Origin: Candidatus Aciduliprofundum sp.
GTDB lineage: Archaea; Thermoplasmatota; Thermoplasmata; Thermoplasmatales; Aciduliprofundaceae
NCBI GenBank assembly: GCA_015520565.1
Contig: WAPW01000099.1
Coordinates: 1-32,226, forward strand
DNA length: 32,226 nucleotides
Reading direction: 5' to 3'
In this document: piece after piece, positions 17,999 to 25,802 of the stretch
Layout of the letters: the number at the start of each line of letters is the position of its first letter
How positions within the stretch are numbered: the first letter of the stretch is position 1
The notes under the pieces: model-generated
Databases searched by the model: none
Seen by the model: only the letters and a program-made list of their open reading frames with translations
What the model was told of the DNA's origin: nothing
Translations under genes and position numbers: made by a program

Positions 17999-19590
17999 AG
18001 ATTTAGCTCCATTGCAATTGTTGGATATCCAAGCTCAAAATTCTCTAGGACCTCTGGATGTATTTCTCCAAAGAACCCTATCTCCTCGCCTTTATAAATT
18101 CCTGCAACTCTACCTGAAATGAAGCTATTGTGCTCTATTTCCTTTATTTCATATTTCCCAATGCCTAAATCTCTCAGTATGGCTTCTGCATAGGACTTAC
18201 TTAGTGTGAAGCTCGCTGAAGAATCTATGTACAAGAACGCAAGATGCTCTTCTTTCTCTTCTTGCATCACATATCCAATTTCAAATATTTTCTGTGGCAG
18301 TTCTCTATGCTTATTCTTTCGTAGAATTTCCATCAGGGAAGGAATGAGCCAGCTGCGCAGAGTGGTTCCATCTTCCGTTATTGGATTTTCAATCTCTACA
18401 AAGTTCTCTCTTGATAATCGCATAGCATTGTATTGAATTTTTGGAGATGTTATTGTTAAGGTTGTAACCTCTGAGAATCCTAGGCCAAGCATTATTTCCC
18501 TCACCATATTTTCAAAATCTTTTATCGTGCTTCCTATCTTCTCTTTCGTTGGCAAAGAGGGCTCAAAATTCTGAAAAGTCAAACCCTTGGCAATGTCTTC
18601 AATTATATCCACAGGGTGAAGAATATCCATTCTGTAGGGGGGAATTGTGACTTTTATTCTTTCATCCTTTATTTCAGCATCAAAGCGCATTCTTTGCAAG
18701 GAATCCAAAATCTCTCCATCGCTCAATTTCTTACCTAAAATCTTTTCAATATAATCTTTTTCAACTTCAATTTTTCCATACTCTAATTCTGGGGTTCTAA
18801 TAATACTATCAGGATATTTTATTTCCACTCTTTCAATTGAAACACCTCTATCTGCAAAGGAGCAAGCTAGGATGTTGAGCACAGAGTTCAGGGTATTCAA
18901 ATCTGTGCCTGTTATATCAATGAATATATTTTTCGTTTCATTAGTTATTTGAGTTAAATTTCCGTTGATTATTGGAGGAAATGATAGAACATTTCCTTGC
19001 GAGTCAAGTATAATTGGATATTCTTTCAATCCTTTGAGGATATGTGCATACTCTATACCTTTAGGATGCTCTTTTAGAATTTCCTCTAAGCTCATCTCAT
19101 CTTGAAATCCCAAAGGGGCAAATTTAAAATCTTTATCCTTTGGAACATAGTAAAAAGGTGGCTTGACTTTATCAAAATCATGCAGTCCTATAGCCAATTT
19201 TTTTCTTTTTCTACCCACCGTTATATGCAATTTCTCTTGAAAATCCATCATACTCTTTATCATCAAATCGTCCACTTCTATCCCTTTAATTACAGCCCCC
19301 ACGATGTAAGGCCTTATATTTTTCATTCTTTCATCCACAAATATTTCCACATTTCCATCTCTTGCTCCATATTTTGGAGCTCCTCTATCAATGCCCCAGA
19401 ATCCCCTTATGGCTCTAACCACACCCTCAATTGTGTAGAGATCAGGTCTATCTGGAAAGAATTCTACACGAAGCTCCTTTTCATCTTCATCTTTAAAATC
19501 TGCTCCGAGCATATTCACATCTTTTATGAATTTATCTTCGTCAATGTTGAATCTCCTAAGCTCTTCTCTCTGCAATCTTATAACAGGCAT
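17983..19590 (-). CDS. pheT: Phenylalanyl-tRNA synthetase beta subunit
   Basis: Forms the alpha2-beta2 enzyme that charges tRNA-Phe; the beta subunit helps bind tRNA and edits Tyr-tRNA. 535 aa from ATG 19590 (MPVIRLQREELRRF), the short archaeal/eukaryotic form without the bacterial EMAP-like N-terminal domain. Recognisable parts are VEFFPDRPDLYTIEGVVRA near the start, the B3/B4 editing region in the middle, the B5 domain around 270-345, and the catalytic-like core FEPSLPTKEKIG through ITEDGTTLRSWLIPS. A TTG three codons upstream is less likely. No binding site is seen; a T-rich/AT box about 24 bp upstream suggests a leaderless start. The alpha subunit gene is not in this window. Confidence 0.95.
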   Translation of the reverse strand: MPVIRLQREELRRFNIDEDKFIKDVNMLGADFKDEDEKELRVEFFPDRPDLYTIEGVVRAIRGFWGIDRGAPKYGARDGNVEIFVDERMKNIRPYIVGAVIKGIEVDDLMIKSMMDFQEKLHITVGRKRKKLAIGLHDFDKVKPPFYYVPKDKDFKFAPLGFQDEMSLEEILKEHPKGIEYAHILKGLKEYPIILDSQGNVLSFPPIINGNLTQITNETKNIFIDITGTDLNTLNSVLNILACSFADRGVSIERVEIKYPDSIIRTPELEYGKIEVEKDYIEKILGKKLSDGEILDSLQRMRFDAEIKDERIKVTIPPYRMDILHPVDIIEDIAKGLTFQNFEPSLPTKEKIGSTIKDFENMVREIMLGLGFSEVTTLTITSPKIQYNAMRLSRENFVEIENPITEDGTTLRSWLIPSLMEILRKNKHRELPQKIFEIGYVMQEEKEEHLAFLYIDSSASFTLSKSYAEAILRDLGIGKYEIKEIEHNSFISGRVAGIYKGEEIGFFGEIHPEVLENFELGYPTIAMELNLTKIK

Positions 19591-19622
19591 AAGTACCAAA
19601 AAGATGTATTGTAAAAAAAGTT

Positions 19623-20090
19623 TTACCTTATTTCCTTTAAAGCGAGATCAACGGCTTCTTCGGGAGAGCTTGCCTCTATATACTTTCCTTTCGTTATCTT
19701 CTCCTCCTCCAATTTCCAAGAGTTCAACGCAATTACCGTCTTTCCTTCGTTCAAGGCAAAGGATATTTCGGATAGGGTGCCTACAAATCCATCTATGGCA
19801 ATTAGAACATCTGCACTTCTTACTAGCAAATGATTTCTCGCTAAGCCATAGTATGTTGGAATGGCAATATCAACATAGGGATTTGCCTCTTCTTTGCCAT
19901 AAGGCAAAATTCCAATGGTTAATCCACCCGCATCCTTTGCACCCTTTGAGGCATGTAGCATAACACCTCCCAAGCCACCGGAAGCGAGGATGCATTTATT
20001 CTTTGCAATTAGCTCTCCAACCCTATATGCCATCTTGCAAATCTCTTCTTCGCATTTAGAGCCACCTATCACGCCTATAATGGAATACAT
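19623..20090 (-). CDS. LOG/TIGR00725-like Rossmann-fold protein
   Basis: 155 aa. The protein opens with a nucleotide-binding glycine loop (IGVIGGSKC), has a second loop ASGGLGGVMLHASKGAKDAGG, and ends with GFVGTLSEISFAL. The last corresponds to the PGGxGTxxE motif of the lysine-decarboxylase-like/LOG superfamily, with Phe-Val in place of Pro-Gly-Gly but G-T-x-x-E kept. LOG enzymes hydrolyse nucleoside 5'-monophosphates to base and ribose phosphate; the TIGR00725 subgroup has no assigned role. It lies 42 bp downstream of ssb on the same strand. An AT-rich box about 27 bp before ATG 20090 could also start it separately. Substrate unknown. Confidence 0.85.
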   Translation of the reverse strand: MYSIIGVIGGSKCEEEICKMAYRVGELIAKNKCILASGGLGGVMLHASKGAKDAGGLTIGILPYGKEEANPYVDIAIPTYYGLARNHLLVRSADVLIAIDGFVGTLSEISFALNEGKTVIALNSWKLEEEKITKGKYIEASSPEEAVDLALKEIR

Positions 20091-20132
20091 AAAAACATAA
20101 AAGAAAAGAGTGAGTTAAAATTTTCTAAAAAC

Positions 20133-20543
20133 TTACCATCTGTTGTAGCTTCTCTTCTTGTAATTATTGTACCTTCTATTGTACTGCCTCTCGTGCTCTT
20201 CAGCGCTCATATCCAATTCTTCATTTATATCTCCAAGTTCTTCCTCACTCTTCTTTATACTTCCATACTTTCCAACATTCAGGCGCATGTGCCCGCGCAC
20301 CAAAGAAATATAGCCATTGTCCACGTATATTGTCTCTCCCTCGTCAATCATATCTGCCTGCTCATTCCACAATGACATTATTATGGTGCCTGTCTCATCT
20401 CCAACAACGGCTTCGGTCACATGCTTTGTCTCACCATACTTGGTGTTAATCTCTTTTGGCTCTCCCTTATGCAGAACCTTTGCCAAAACATTAACTCTTT
20501 TGGCATTTGGGTTCAAGTCCTTTATTTTGGTTAATTCTTCCAT
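20133..20543 (-). CDS. Single-OB-fold ssDNA-binding protein (SSB/RPA-like)
   Basis: 136 aa. An N-terminal OB fold (about 1-100) carries VTEAVVGDETGTIIMSLW, a signature shared with the Sulfolobus single-stranded DNA-binding protein, followed by IDEGETIYVDNGYISLVRG. The C-terminal 35 residues are acidic and then Arg/Tyr/Asn-rich (RRYNNYKKRSYNRW), a flexible tail where the Sulfolobus protein has a Gly/Arg tail. It would coat single-stranded DNA in replication and repair. GGAAGTG lies upstream of ATG 20543. The leader starts with a small hairpin. It is divergent from the KaiC-like pair. Confidence 0.9.
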   Translation of the reverse strand: MEELTKIKDLNPNAKRVNVLAKVLHKGEPKEINTKYGETKHVTEAVVGDETGTIIMSLWNEQADMIDEGETIYVDNGYISLVRGHMRLNVGKYGSIKKSEEELGDINEELDMSAEEHERQYNRRYNNYKKRSYNRW

Positions 20544-20566
20544 TTTCTACACTTCCTTTTTCTTCA

Positions 20567-20579
20567 GGGCTAAAAGCCC
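20567..20579 (-). promoter_or_regulatory. Short hairpin at the 5' end of the ssb leader
   Basis: GGGCT-AAA-AGCCC forms a perfect 5-bp stem with a 3-base loop. With the TATA-like ATTTTTATAC (minus strand, 20601-20610) the transcript would start around 20580, placing the hairpin at its very 5' end. It might protect the mRNA or serve as a binding site for autoregulation. Confidence 0.4.
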
Positions 20580-20600
20580 AAGGCACTCTAAATGCTGATT

Positions 20601-20610
20601 GTATAAAAAT
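20601..20610 (-). promoter_or_regulatory. TATA box candidate for ssb
   Basis: ATTTTTATAC on the minus strand, about 60 bp before ATG 20543, predicts a leader of about 37 nt. Confidence 0.4.
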
Positions 20611-20695
20611 ATTCGTATATCCTATATTGCTATGTCTTATCACGACATGCTTGAGGAAAGAAATTAAATATTTGTTTTTAATAGCATATAATAGG

Positions 20696-21445
20696 ATGAA
20701 AATAGTTCCCTTGGGCGTAAAGGATCTAGATACATTTATTCCTGGGGTACGGGAAGAATCTTTGAACATGATTTATGGCCCTCCAGGCTCAGGCAAAACA
20801 ATATTTGCAATGCAGTATCTAGCTAGTGGAGCATTAAAAGGCGAGAGTGTTTTGTATATTTCCCTTGACCAACCAAGCTGGATGGTTCGCGAGAATTTTG
20901 AGGATTTTGATATACTTCTTGATGAAATTTATATTTTTGATGCAGTGCCTATAATTTCAGGAAAAGCGGAGATAAAGCCAGTTAGGGAGGTAACCCCCTT
21001 TGCTAAACCATCTAAAATGAAAAATGCTGAGAGAAACAGGAAACCTTTTGAAGCGGATGTATTGTCACTAAGGGCCACATTGAAAAATGTTTTTGATAGG
21101 ATAAAATTTGATAGAATTGTGGTTGATTCTATAACCTCATTGAGATATTTTTATATGCGAGGACTAAATCCTAACTCTGGTGTGCATGCATTTTTGAACT
21201 TTTTAGAGGAAAGCTCTAATAGTGCCGTTCTAGTAACTGCTGAGGATTATGATAACCTTCTTTCTTCTAAGCCTTTAATGGATTCTGTATTTTATATAAA
21301 CTCTGCGAATAGGAGTTTTGAGATGATAATTGAAAAGAGCACAGTTGCCCATGTTATTGATAAAATACCCTTGAGCCTGACTAAAAAGGGATTTTCAGTG
21401 GATGAGAGGTTCTATGTCAAATTTACTAGGAGGAAGGTTAAATGA
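20696..21445 (+). CDS. KaiC/RAD55-like RecA-fold ATPase 1
   Basis: 249 aa. Walker A GPPGSGKT at residues 28-35 and Walker B RIVVDS ending near D144, in the single-domain KaiC-like/RadA-superfamily arrangement. The pair of acidic residues after strand 2 that acts as catalytic base in KaiC (FEE) is D58-Q59 here (LYISLDQP), so hydrolysis may be weak. I choose ATG 20696, where the ATPase fold begins, and not the long open frame from 20507, whose extra 63 residues overlap ssb. An AAATTAAATA box 29 bp upstream fits a near-leaderless mRNA. It overlaps the second ATPase by 4 bp (ATGA), so the two are translated together and may form a hetero-oligomer. Role unknown; signalling or DNA-related roles are known in the family. 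Confidence 0.85.
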   Translation: MKIVPLGVKDLDTFIPGVREESLNMIYGPPGSGKTIFAMQYLASGALKGESVLYISLDQPSWMVRENFEDFDILLDEIYIFDAVPIISGKAEIKPVREVTPFAKPSKMKNAERNRKPFEADVLSLRATLKNVFDRIKFDRIVVDSITSLRYFYMRGLNPNSGVHAFLNFLEESSNSAVLVTAEDYDNLLSSKPLMDSVFYINSANRSFEMIIEKSTVAHVIDKIPLSLTKKGFSVDERFYVKFTRRKVK

Positions 21446-22170
21446 AGGTGAAGTTTGGAGTAGTGGGGCTTGACAAGATGCTTGAAGGGGGCTTGATTAA
21501 GGGTAATACCTACCTCTTAATTGGCTCTTCAGGTACTGGAAAAACTGTTTTATCTACAAGATTTTTGCTAGAAGGATTAAATAATGGTGAAAATTGTTTA
21601 TACATTTCCGTGGACAAACATCCTTCCTTGGTTCTCCAGCGAATTATGCTTGGTTTTGGTTGGAACCTTAGCAGATTGAGAGTCATGGATGCAGTTCCTA
21701 CAGAAGCTCTTTACTCTGAATCTCCCTCCATAAAGGATATAACTGCCAAGGGAGAAATTCGTGCTGCCTATGAGGATTCAAAGAAGACAAAAGGGGGAGG
21801 GCTAAGTGTGGAGGCATTGGTTATAAAGGTAAATCAAGAGCTTAAAAGGAGTAAGATAGATAGGATAGTTCTAGATTCTCTCACAGTTTTCAAGAATTTT
21901 GCCATAGAAGAAAGTCGCACTTTGCTCAGCATACATAGATTGTTTGCATTCTTTCAGAATATTGGAGCAACAACGATAATAACAGCCTCAGATAAGATGG
22001 ATTTGCGTGGTGAGATTCTTTTAAGCTCAGGAGTAATAAAGCTTGAGAAAAACCCGAGCAATAGTGGTGAGGAAAGATATATTAGGATTTTGAAAATGCG
22101 GGGCTCTGGCTACGACCCAAGGGCAAAGAGGATGTACATAACTGAGGATGGAGTATTCGTTTTAAGATGA
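21442..22170 (+). CDS. KaiC/RAD55-like RecA-fold ATPase 2
   Basis: 242 aa paralogue of the preceding gene, with the same layout: GVVGLDKMLEGGL opening, Walker A GSSGTGKT at 28-35, Walker B RIVLDS ending near D145. The residues after strand 2 are D58-K59 (LYISVDKHPS), again lacking the usual Glu pair. Between these lies a lysine-rich loop (DSKKTKGGGLSVE) where DNA-binding loops occur in RecA relatives. The start overlaps the upstream stop (ATGA). Both members keep nucleotide-binding loops, suggesting an ATP-dependent switch acting as a pair, which is inference. The later part, RILKMRGSGYDP, matches the family's C-terminal beta-strand region. Confidence 0.87.
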   Translation: MKVKFGVVGLDKMLEGGLIKGNTYLLIGSSGTGKTVLSTRFLLEGLNNGENCLYISVDKHPSLVLQRIMLGFGWNLSRLRVMDAVPTEALYSESPSIKDITAKGEIRAAYEDSKKTKGGGLSVEALVIKVNQELKRSKIDRIVLDSLTVFKNFAIEESRTLLSIHRLFAFFQNIGATTIITASDKMDLRGEILLSSGVIKLEKNPSNSGEERYIRILKMRGSGYDPRAKRMYITEDGVFVLR

Positions 22171-22171
22171 A

Positions 22172-22181
22172 ATTTTATATA
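22172..22181 (+). promoter_or_regulatory. TATA box for the zinc-ribbon gene
   Basis: TTTTATATAC lies about 27 bp before ATG 22204, consistent with a leaderless transcript separate from the ATPase pair. Confidence 0.45.
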
Positions 22182-22203
22182 CTCAAAAATTTATAATGTT
22201 TTA

Positions 22204-22599
22204 ATGAGCTATGAAATTCCTAAAGAGGATGAAATCAAGGAAATCTTGCTTAAAATTATGAAGAGAAGGGGCATAGTGGAATCCCAAGCTGAGTTGCATA
22301 GGGAGGTTATGAAACATCTTAAGAGGAGAAATAAAGAGTACAAGTTGAGTGGTAAAAGAATGAGAATAATTGCCCTTGCTACAGGCAAAATTAAGATAGA
22401 GATAAGGTACAAACTCACAGATAGAATTGTGGAAGAGATGGACAAATGCCCAGTTTGCGGAGGAAATATGGTAAGAATAGAGAATTCAACCCTTGATGGA
22501 GAGAATGTTGTTATAGGGTTCAAATGCACAAAGTGCCCTTACTGGACTGGGAAGAAGCTTAGAGTGCCCATAAGGTACATATTTCGCTACAAATCTTAA
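22204..22599 (+). CDS. Winged-helix plus zinc-ribbon protein, function unknown
   Basis: 131 aa. The first 65 residues are charged and helical and read like a winged helix-turn-helix (KEDEIKEILLKIMKRRGIVESQAELHREV). The C-terminal half has a zinc ribbon with ligands C82-x2-C85 (KCPVCGG) and C108-x2-C111 (KCTKCPYW), 22 residues apart. This arrangement suits a small nucleic-acid-binding protein, possibly tied to transcription or RNA. I do not recognise a named family. It is tail-to-tail with the 64-aa zinc protein, with directly adjacent stop codons. Confidence 0.8.
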   Translation: MSYEIPKEDEIKEILLKIMKRRGIVESQAELHREVMKHLKRRNKEYKLSGKRMRIIALATGKIKIEIRYKLTDRIVEEMDKCPVCGGNMVRIENSTLDGENVVIGFKCTKCPYWTGKKLRVPIRYIFRYKS

Positions 22600-22794
22600 T
22601 TATACCCAGGTAGCACGCTCTAATTCTCTCTCTTTTTTTGTTTTCTTCTTAAACTCTTTGTAATGCTTCTTGCATAGATGCACCTTTGTGCTCTTTCCTC
22701 CTTTTAGATTGAAAATTTTTTCTGCTTTTTTTCTAGATACCGTTTTAACCGCTACTTCATCGCATCCAACCACATCACATGTTTTCTCGCTCAT
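22600..22794 (-). CDS. Small zinc-binding protein, function unknown
   Basis: 64 aa, highly basic. Likely zinc ligands are C6, C11, C41 and H44 (TCDVVGCDE and HLCKKHYKEF), the spacing of a treble-clef-like knuckle. The protein starts MSEKTCDVVGCDEVAVKTV, a style common in small archaeal proteins where the first knuckle carries a hydrophobic turn. An AT-rich box (AATTATTATACACG, about 22812-22823, minus strand) 23 bp before the ATG suggests a leaderless mRNA. The regular cysteine pattern and clean frame support a real gene despite its size. RNA or ribosome association is a guess. Confidence 0.75.
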   Translation of the reverse strand: MSEKTCDVVGCDEVAVKTVSRKKAEKIFNLKGGKSTKVHLCKKHYKEFKKKTKKERELERATWV

Positions 22795-22842
22795 AGGTTA
22801 GCAATTTCTTCGTGTATAATAATTTTTGCCTTTTCTCACGAT

Positions 22843-22884
22843 AACTTTAAAATAAAAGTTACTATTATGCGGGTAAAGGTGATG
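22843..22884 (+). promoter_or_regulatory. Promoter and ribosome binding site of the rps6e operon
   Basis: ACTTTAAAATA (22843-22853) is a box A candidate, placing the start near 22874. The short leader carries GGTGAT (22879-22884), a good binding site for ATG 22889. An out-of-frame ATG at 22882 lies within it. Confidence 0.5.
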
Positions 22885-22888
22885 GTAC

Positions 22889-23278
22889 ATGGCGACTTTC
22901 AAAGTGGTTATAAATGATACTAAGACGGGAAAATCGTATCAGAAGGAGATTACTGGCACTAAGGCTAACTCCCTCATAGGAAAGAGAATCGGGCAAGAGG
23001 TTGATGGAGTTTTTGTAGATTTGCCAGGGTATAAGCTTCTAATAACTGGTGGTACCGATAAGGATGGTTTTCCGATGAGAAAGAATCTTCAAGGTGCTCG
23101 CAGGAAAAAACTGCTTCTCAAAGGAGGCATAGGATTCCATCCCACTAGGTCAGGTATGAGAAAGAAGAAGATGGTGAGAGGTAATACAATCTCTGCAGAC
23201 ATTGTGCAGATTAATATGAAGATTGTGCAGTATGGTCCAAAGCCCATTGAGGAGGCCATAAAGGAAGGTGAAGCATGA
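22889..23278 (+). CDS. rps6e: Ribosomal protein eS6 (S6e)
   Basis: 129 aa component of the archaeal small ribosomal subunit. The N-terminus [20 protein letters not shown] and the conserved core [21 protein letters not shown] with the following basic [12 protein letters not shown] are diagnostic of S6e. It is the short archaeal form, without the long C-terminal kinase-target tail of eukaryotic S6. It overlaps the aIF2-gamma start by 4 bp (ATGA), a well-known archaeal pairing, so both are translated from one mRNA. A binding site GGTGAT precedes the start. Confidence 0.97.
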   Translation: MATFKVVINDTKTGKSYQKEITGTKANSLIGKRIGQEVDGVFVDLPGYKLLITGGTDKDGFPMRKNLQGARRKKLLLKGGIGFHPTRSGMRKKKMVRGNTISADIVQINMKIVQYGPKPIEEAIKEGEA

Positions 23279-24501
23279 GCCTTCCAAAACAGCCTGAAGT
23301 GAATATCGGAATGGTTGGGCATGTGGACCATGGTAAGACCACATTAACAAAGGCAATTACGGGAAAATGGACAGATACCCATAGCGAAGAGATGAGGAGG
23401 GGTATAACTATAAAATTGGGCTATGCCGATGCTGCCTTTTATAAATGCAAGGATGTTGAGCCTCCATCTTGTTATGTTTCAAACCCTTCAAAATGTCCAG
23501 ATGGAGCCAATTTATTGCGTGTAGTTTCTTTTGTAGATGCTCCCGGGCACGAGACCCTTATGGCCACTATGCTAAGTGGAGCTGCCATAATGAATGGTGC
23601 GCTTCTTGTAATAGCCGCGAACCAGAAATGCCCTCAGCCACAAACTAAGGAGCATCTTATGGCTCTGGATATTGTGGGAGTAAAGAAGATAATAATTGTC
23701 CAGAATAAAATTGATTTAGTGAATGATGAGAGGGCTAGGGAGAATTATAGGGAGATTAAAGAATTCGTAAAAGGCACTGTGGCCGAGGATGCACCCATTA
23801 TCCCTGTGAGTGCTCATCATGATGCAAATATTGATGTTCTCATTGAGGCAATAGAAAAGCACATACCTACTCCCAAATTTGACCCTAGCAAGCCTCCAAG
23901 ATTGTACATTGCTAGGAGCTTTGATGTGAATAAACCGGGCACTAGGCCCAAGGATTTAGTAGGAGGGGTGATAGGGGGCTCCTTAATACAGGGAAAATTC
24001 AAAGTTGGAGATAAAATTGAAATTCTCCCGGGATTTTACATTTTGAAGGGGAACAAGGTTGAATGGGAACCCATACACACAGAAATTGTCTCCCTAATGT
24101 CTGGCGGAAGGTACTGGGATGAGATAAAGCCAGGGGGCCTTGTTGGGATAGGAACAAAATTGGATCCAGCTATCACAAAGAATGATGGTTTAATTGGAAG
24201 AATGGCTGGAAAGCCGGGAACATTACCCCCTGTGCTAACTAGCATAACCATGGATGTTCATTTACTTGAGCGTGTGGTTGGCTCTCGTGAAGAGAGGAAG
24301 GTTGAGAAGATAAAAACCAATGAGCTTTTAATGCTGAACATAGGTACTCTTGCCACCGTGGGTATTGTGACAAGTGGTAGAGACGATACTGTGGAGCTCA
24401 AGTTAAAATATCCAGCTGTGGCAGAGAAGGGCCAGAGAGTTGCAATCGGAAGGAGAATAGAGAACAGGTGGAGATTGATAGGTTACGGGATAATAAAATA
24501 A
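23275..24501 (+). CDS. eif2g: Translation initiation factor aIF2 gamma subunit
   Basis: GTPase core of the aIF2 trimer, which brings initiator Met-tRNA to the small ribosomal subunit. 408 aa, normal length. G1 GHVDHGKT at residues 15-22, G3 DAPGHE, G4 NKID and the [14 protein letters not shown] block of domain II are all present. The zinc-knuckle region between switch 1 and G3 holds only C58, C66 and C74, with no CxxC pairs, so the knuckle that many archaeal versions use to bind zinc is degenerate. The start overlaps the S6e stop. The alpha and beta subunits are not in this window. It ends one base from the convergent gene at 24503. Confidence 0.98.
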   Translation: MSLPKQPEVNIGMVGHVDHGKTTLTKAITGKWTDTHSEEMRRGITIKLGYADAAFYKCKDVEPPSCYVSNPSKCPDGANLLRVVSFVDAPGHETLMATMLSGAAIMNGALLVIAANQKCPQPQTKEHLMALDIVGVKKIIIVQNKIDLVNDERARENYREIKEFVKGTVAEDAPIIPVSAHHDANIDVLIEAIEKHIPTPKFDPSKPPRLYIARSFDVNKPGTRPKDLVGGVIGGSLIQGKFKVGDKIEILPGFYILKGNKVEWEPIHTEIVSLMSGGRYWDEIKPGGLVGIGTKLDPAITKNDGLIGRMAGKPGTLPPVLTSITMDVHLLERVVGSREERKVEKIKTNELLMLNIGTLATVGIVTSGRDDTVELKLKYPAVAEKGQRVAIGRRIENRWRLIGYGIIK

Positions 24502-24502
24502 T

Positions 24503-25087
24503 TTAATATTCTAATTTCATCTGATGCTGCTCTTTATTAACAAAACCTTTTAGATTATAACCCTCCACGACTAATTCGCTTAGTATTTGCACATAAGCAT
24601 TATCGTAATTCTTGGTGGGAATGTAGGCAGAATTATTACGGGGCACATTGAATCCTTGCGATAGTAAAATCTCCAGAGCTTTTTTTCTCTCCTCTCCAAC
24701 TATCTTCTCCCTATATTGGGGAATGCCAACATTGCATTTTTCAAGCTCTCTCATAAATATAGGCCTATTGAAAAGTTTGTAAAGAGTGTAAAGGGTTATA
24801 TCAGGGGCCTCTTCCTCATCTATATCCCTTGCCTTCTTCCCAATTATTTCGTATATTGTCTTTTTTCTATTTTGCTGCACACTGTAAACCTTTGCAGGCT
24901 TAATGAATCTTTCTTTTAGGATTCCCATATCTGCCATGGCTTGCAAGTATCCTGTTAAAATAAGACGATGCTTCTTCACCCCCTTTTTCGCAAGCTCCTT
25001 GGATAAATCATTTATGGATCTACCATCCTTGCCCAAGATTTCGATTATCAGGTCCTTCAATGACTTGCCCACAATCTCCTTCTCCAT
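24503..25087 (-). CDS. Unrecognised protein, possible winged helix at N-terminus
   Basis: 194 aa, no family I can name. Residues 1-65 (KSLKDLIIEILGKDGRSINDLSKELAKKGVKKHRLILTGYLQAM) look like a winged helix: helix, short turn, two helices, then a strand with a basic segment (ERFIKPAKVYSV). The rest is mostly helical with charged segments and no cysteine cluster or membrane span. It could be a DNA- or RNA-binding regulator. A TCTATAAATA box (25115-25124) about 33 bp upstream gives a very short leader. It is divergent from the mobA-like gene and convergent with aIF2-gamma; no operon partner. Confidence 0.8.
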   Translation of the reverse strand: MEKEIVGKSLKDLIIEILGKDGRSINDLSKELAKKGVKKHRLILTGYLQAMADMGILKERFIKPAKVYSVQQNRKKTIYEIIGKKARDIDEEEAPDITLYTLYKLFNRPIFMRELEKCNVGIPQYREKIVGEERKKALEILLSQGFNVPRNNSAYIPTKNYDNAYVQILSELVVEGYNLKGFVNKEQHQMKLEY

Positions 25088-25170
25088 GAAAATCTAAGAT
25101 GTGATTTGCAACACTCTATAAATAGCTTTTGTTTTTTCATTCTTTCCCTTTATAAAATTCTTGAGCATTC

Positions 25171-25180
25171 TTTATATTTC
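25171..25180 (+). promoter_or_regulatory. TATA box for the mobA-like gene
   Basis: TTTATATTTC lies about 23 bp before the GTG at 25198, matching a leaderless start. Confidence 0.4.
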
Positions 25181-25197
25181 TAATTCCATTTAACTCT

Positions 25198-25741
25198 GTG
25201 AGAGCTTATGTCCTCGTTGGGGAATCATCACGCTTGCCAAAAAAGCATCTTGTTGAAGTTCTACCAGGGAAGAGATTGATAGATTTGGTTGTTGAAAATT
25301 TGCAAAATATGGGGGCTGGATGTAGTTATTTACTCAAAAATATCCTTGAATGCTAACGCTCCTGTTATTGAGGATAAATCATCTTGGATTCTTGAATCTG
25401 TGTGCTCATTATTCAATCTTAGCAAAGAATTTTTTCTGTTTGGAGGGGATATGCCCCTCGTGAAAAGGGAAGCCCTCGCTATGCTTTTTGAGCAATTGGA
25501 TGGAAAGAATGGTGTAGTGCCAAGATGGAGTGATACTGGCTATTTAGAGCCATTGCATGCGATTTACACTAAGAGAATGCTTTCTTGCCTTTGCAATGCA
25601 AAGAGTTTGACTAAGGGAATTGAAAATTGCCCCGCTGTGAAATTCGTGCCTGCTGAAAAAATGCCTAAAGAAACATTTTTCAATGTCAATACCAAGGAGG
25701 ATTTAGAGAAATTAAAGAGTATGCTTTATTCGTTTAAATAA
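25198..25741 (+). pseudogene. mobA: MobA-like molybdopterin guanylyltransferase with one frameshift
   Basis: MobA attaches GMP to molybdopterin to make the MGD cofactor of enzymes such as formate dehydrogenase. The GTG at 25198 opens a frame with the N-terminal half (VRAYVLVGESSRLPKKHLVE, then PGKRLIDLVVENLQNMG) that stops at 25353. The rest is in the next frame from about 25316: LDVVIYSKIS, the metal motif GGDMPLV, GNGVVPRW-like KNGVVPRW, then GYLEPLHAIY and FFNVNTKEDLEKL, all MobA hallmarks. Removing one G from the run at 25311-25315 fuses them into about 180 aa, normal length. It is either a true frameshift or an assembly error. It stands directly upstream of the fdh operon. Confidence 0.85.
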
Positions 25742-25773
25742 TGAATTTCATCAAATTTCCCAAATTCGCAAAA

Positions 25774-25783
25774 GATAAATAAT
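25774..25783 (+). promoter_or_regulatory. TATA box candidate for the fdh operon
   Basis: GATAAATAAT is centred about 25 bp before ATG 25803, so the operon probably starts without a leader. Confidence 0.4.
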
Positions 25784-25802
25784 TCTGTTTCCATCTCTCC
25801 CT

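Noticed and set aside
19102-19614. Plus-strand open frame of 170 codons opposite pheT
   Set aside because: His/Phe-rich sequence complementary to pheT, no binding site, and pheT motifs on the minus strand are unambiguous.
20507-20695. 63-residue N-terminal extension of the first KaiC-like ATPase
   Set aside because: It overlaps the ssb start on the other strand, lies upstream of the TATA box, and has no homology to the family; ATG 20696 begins at the fold.
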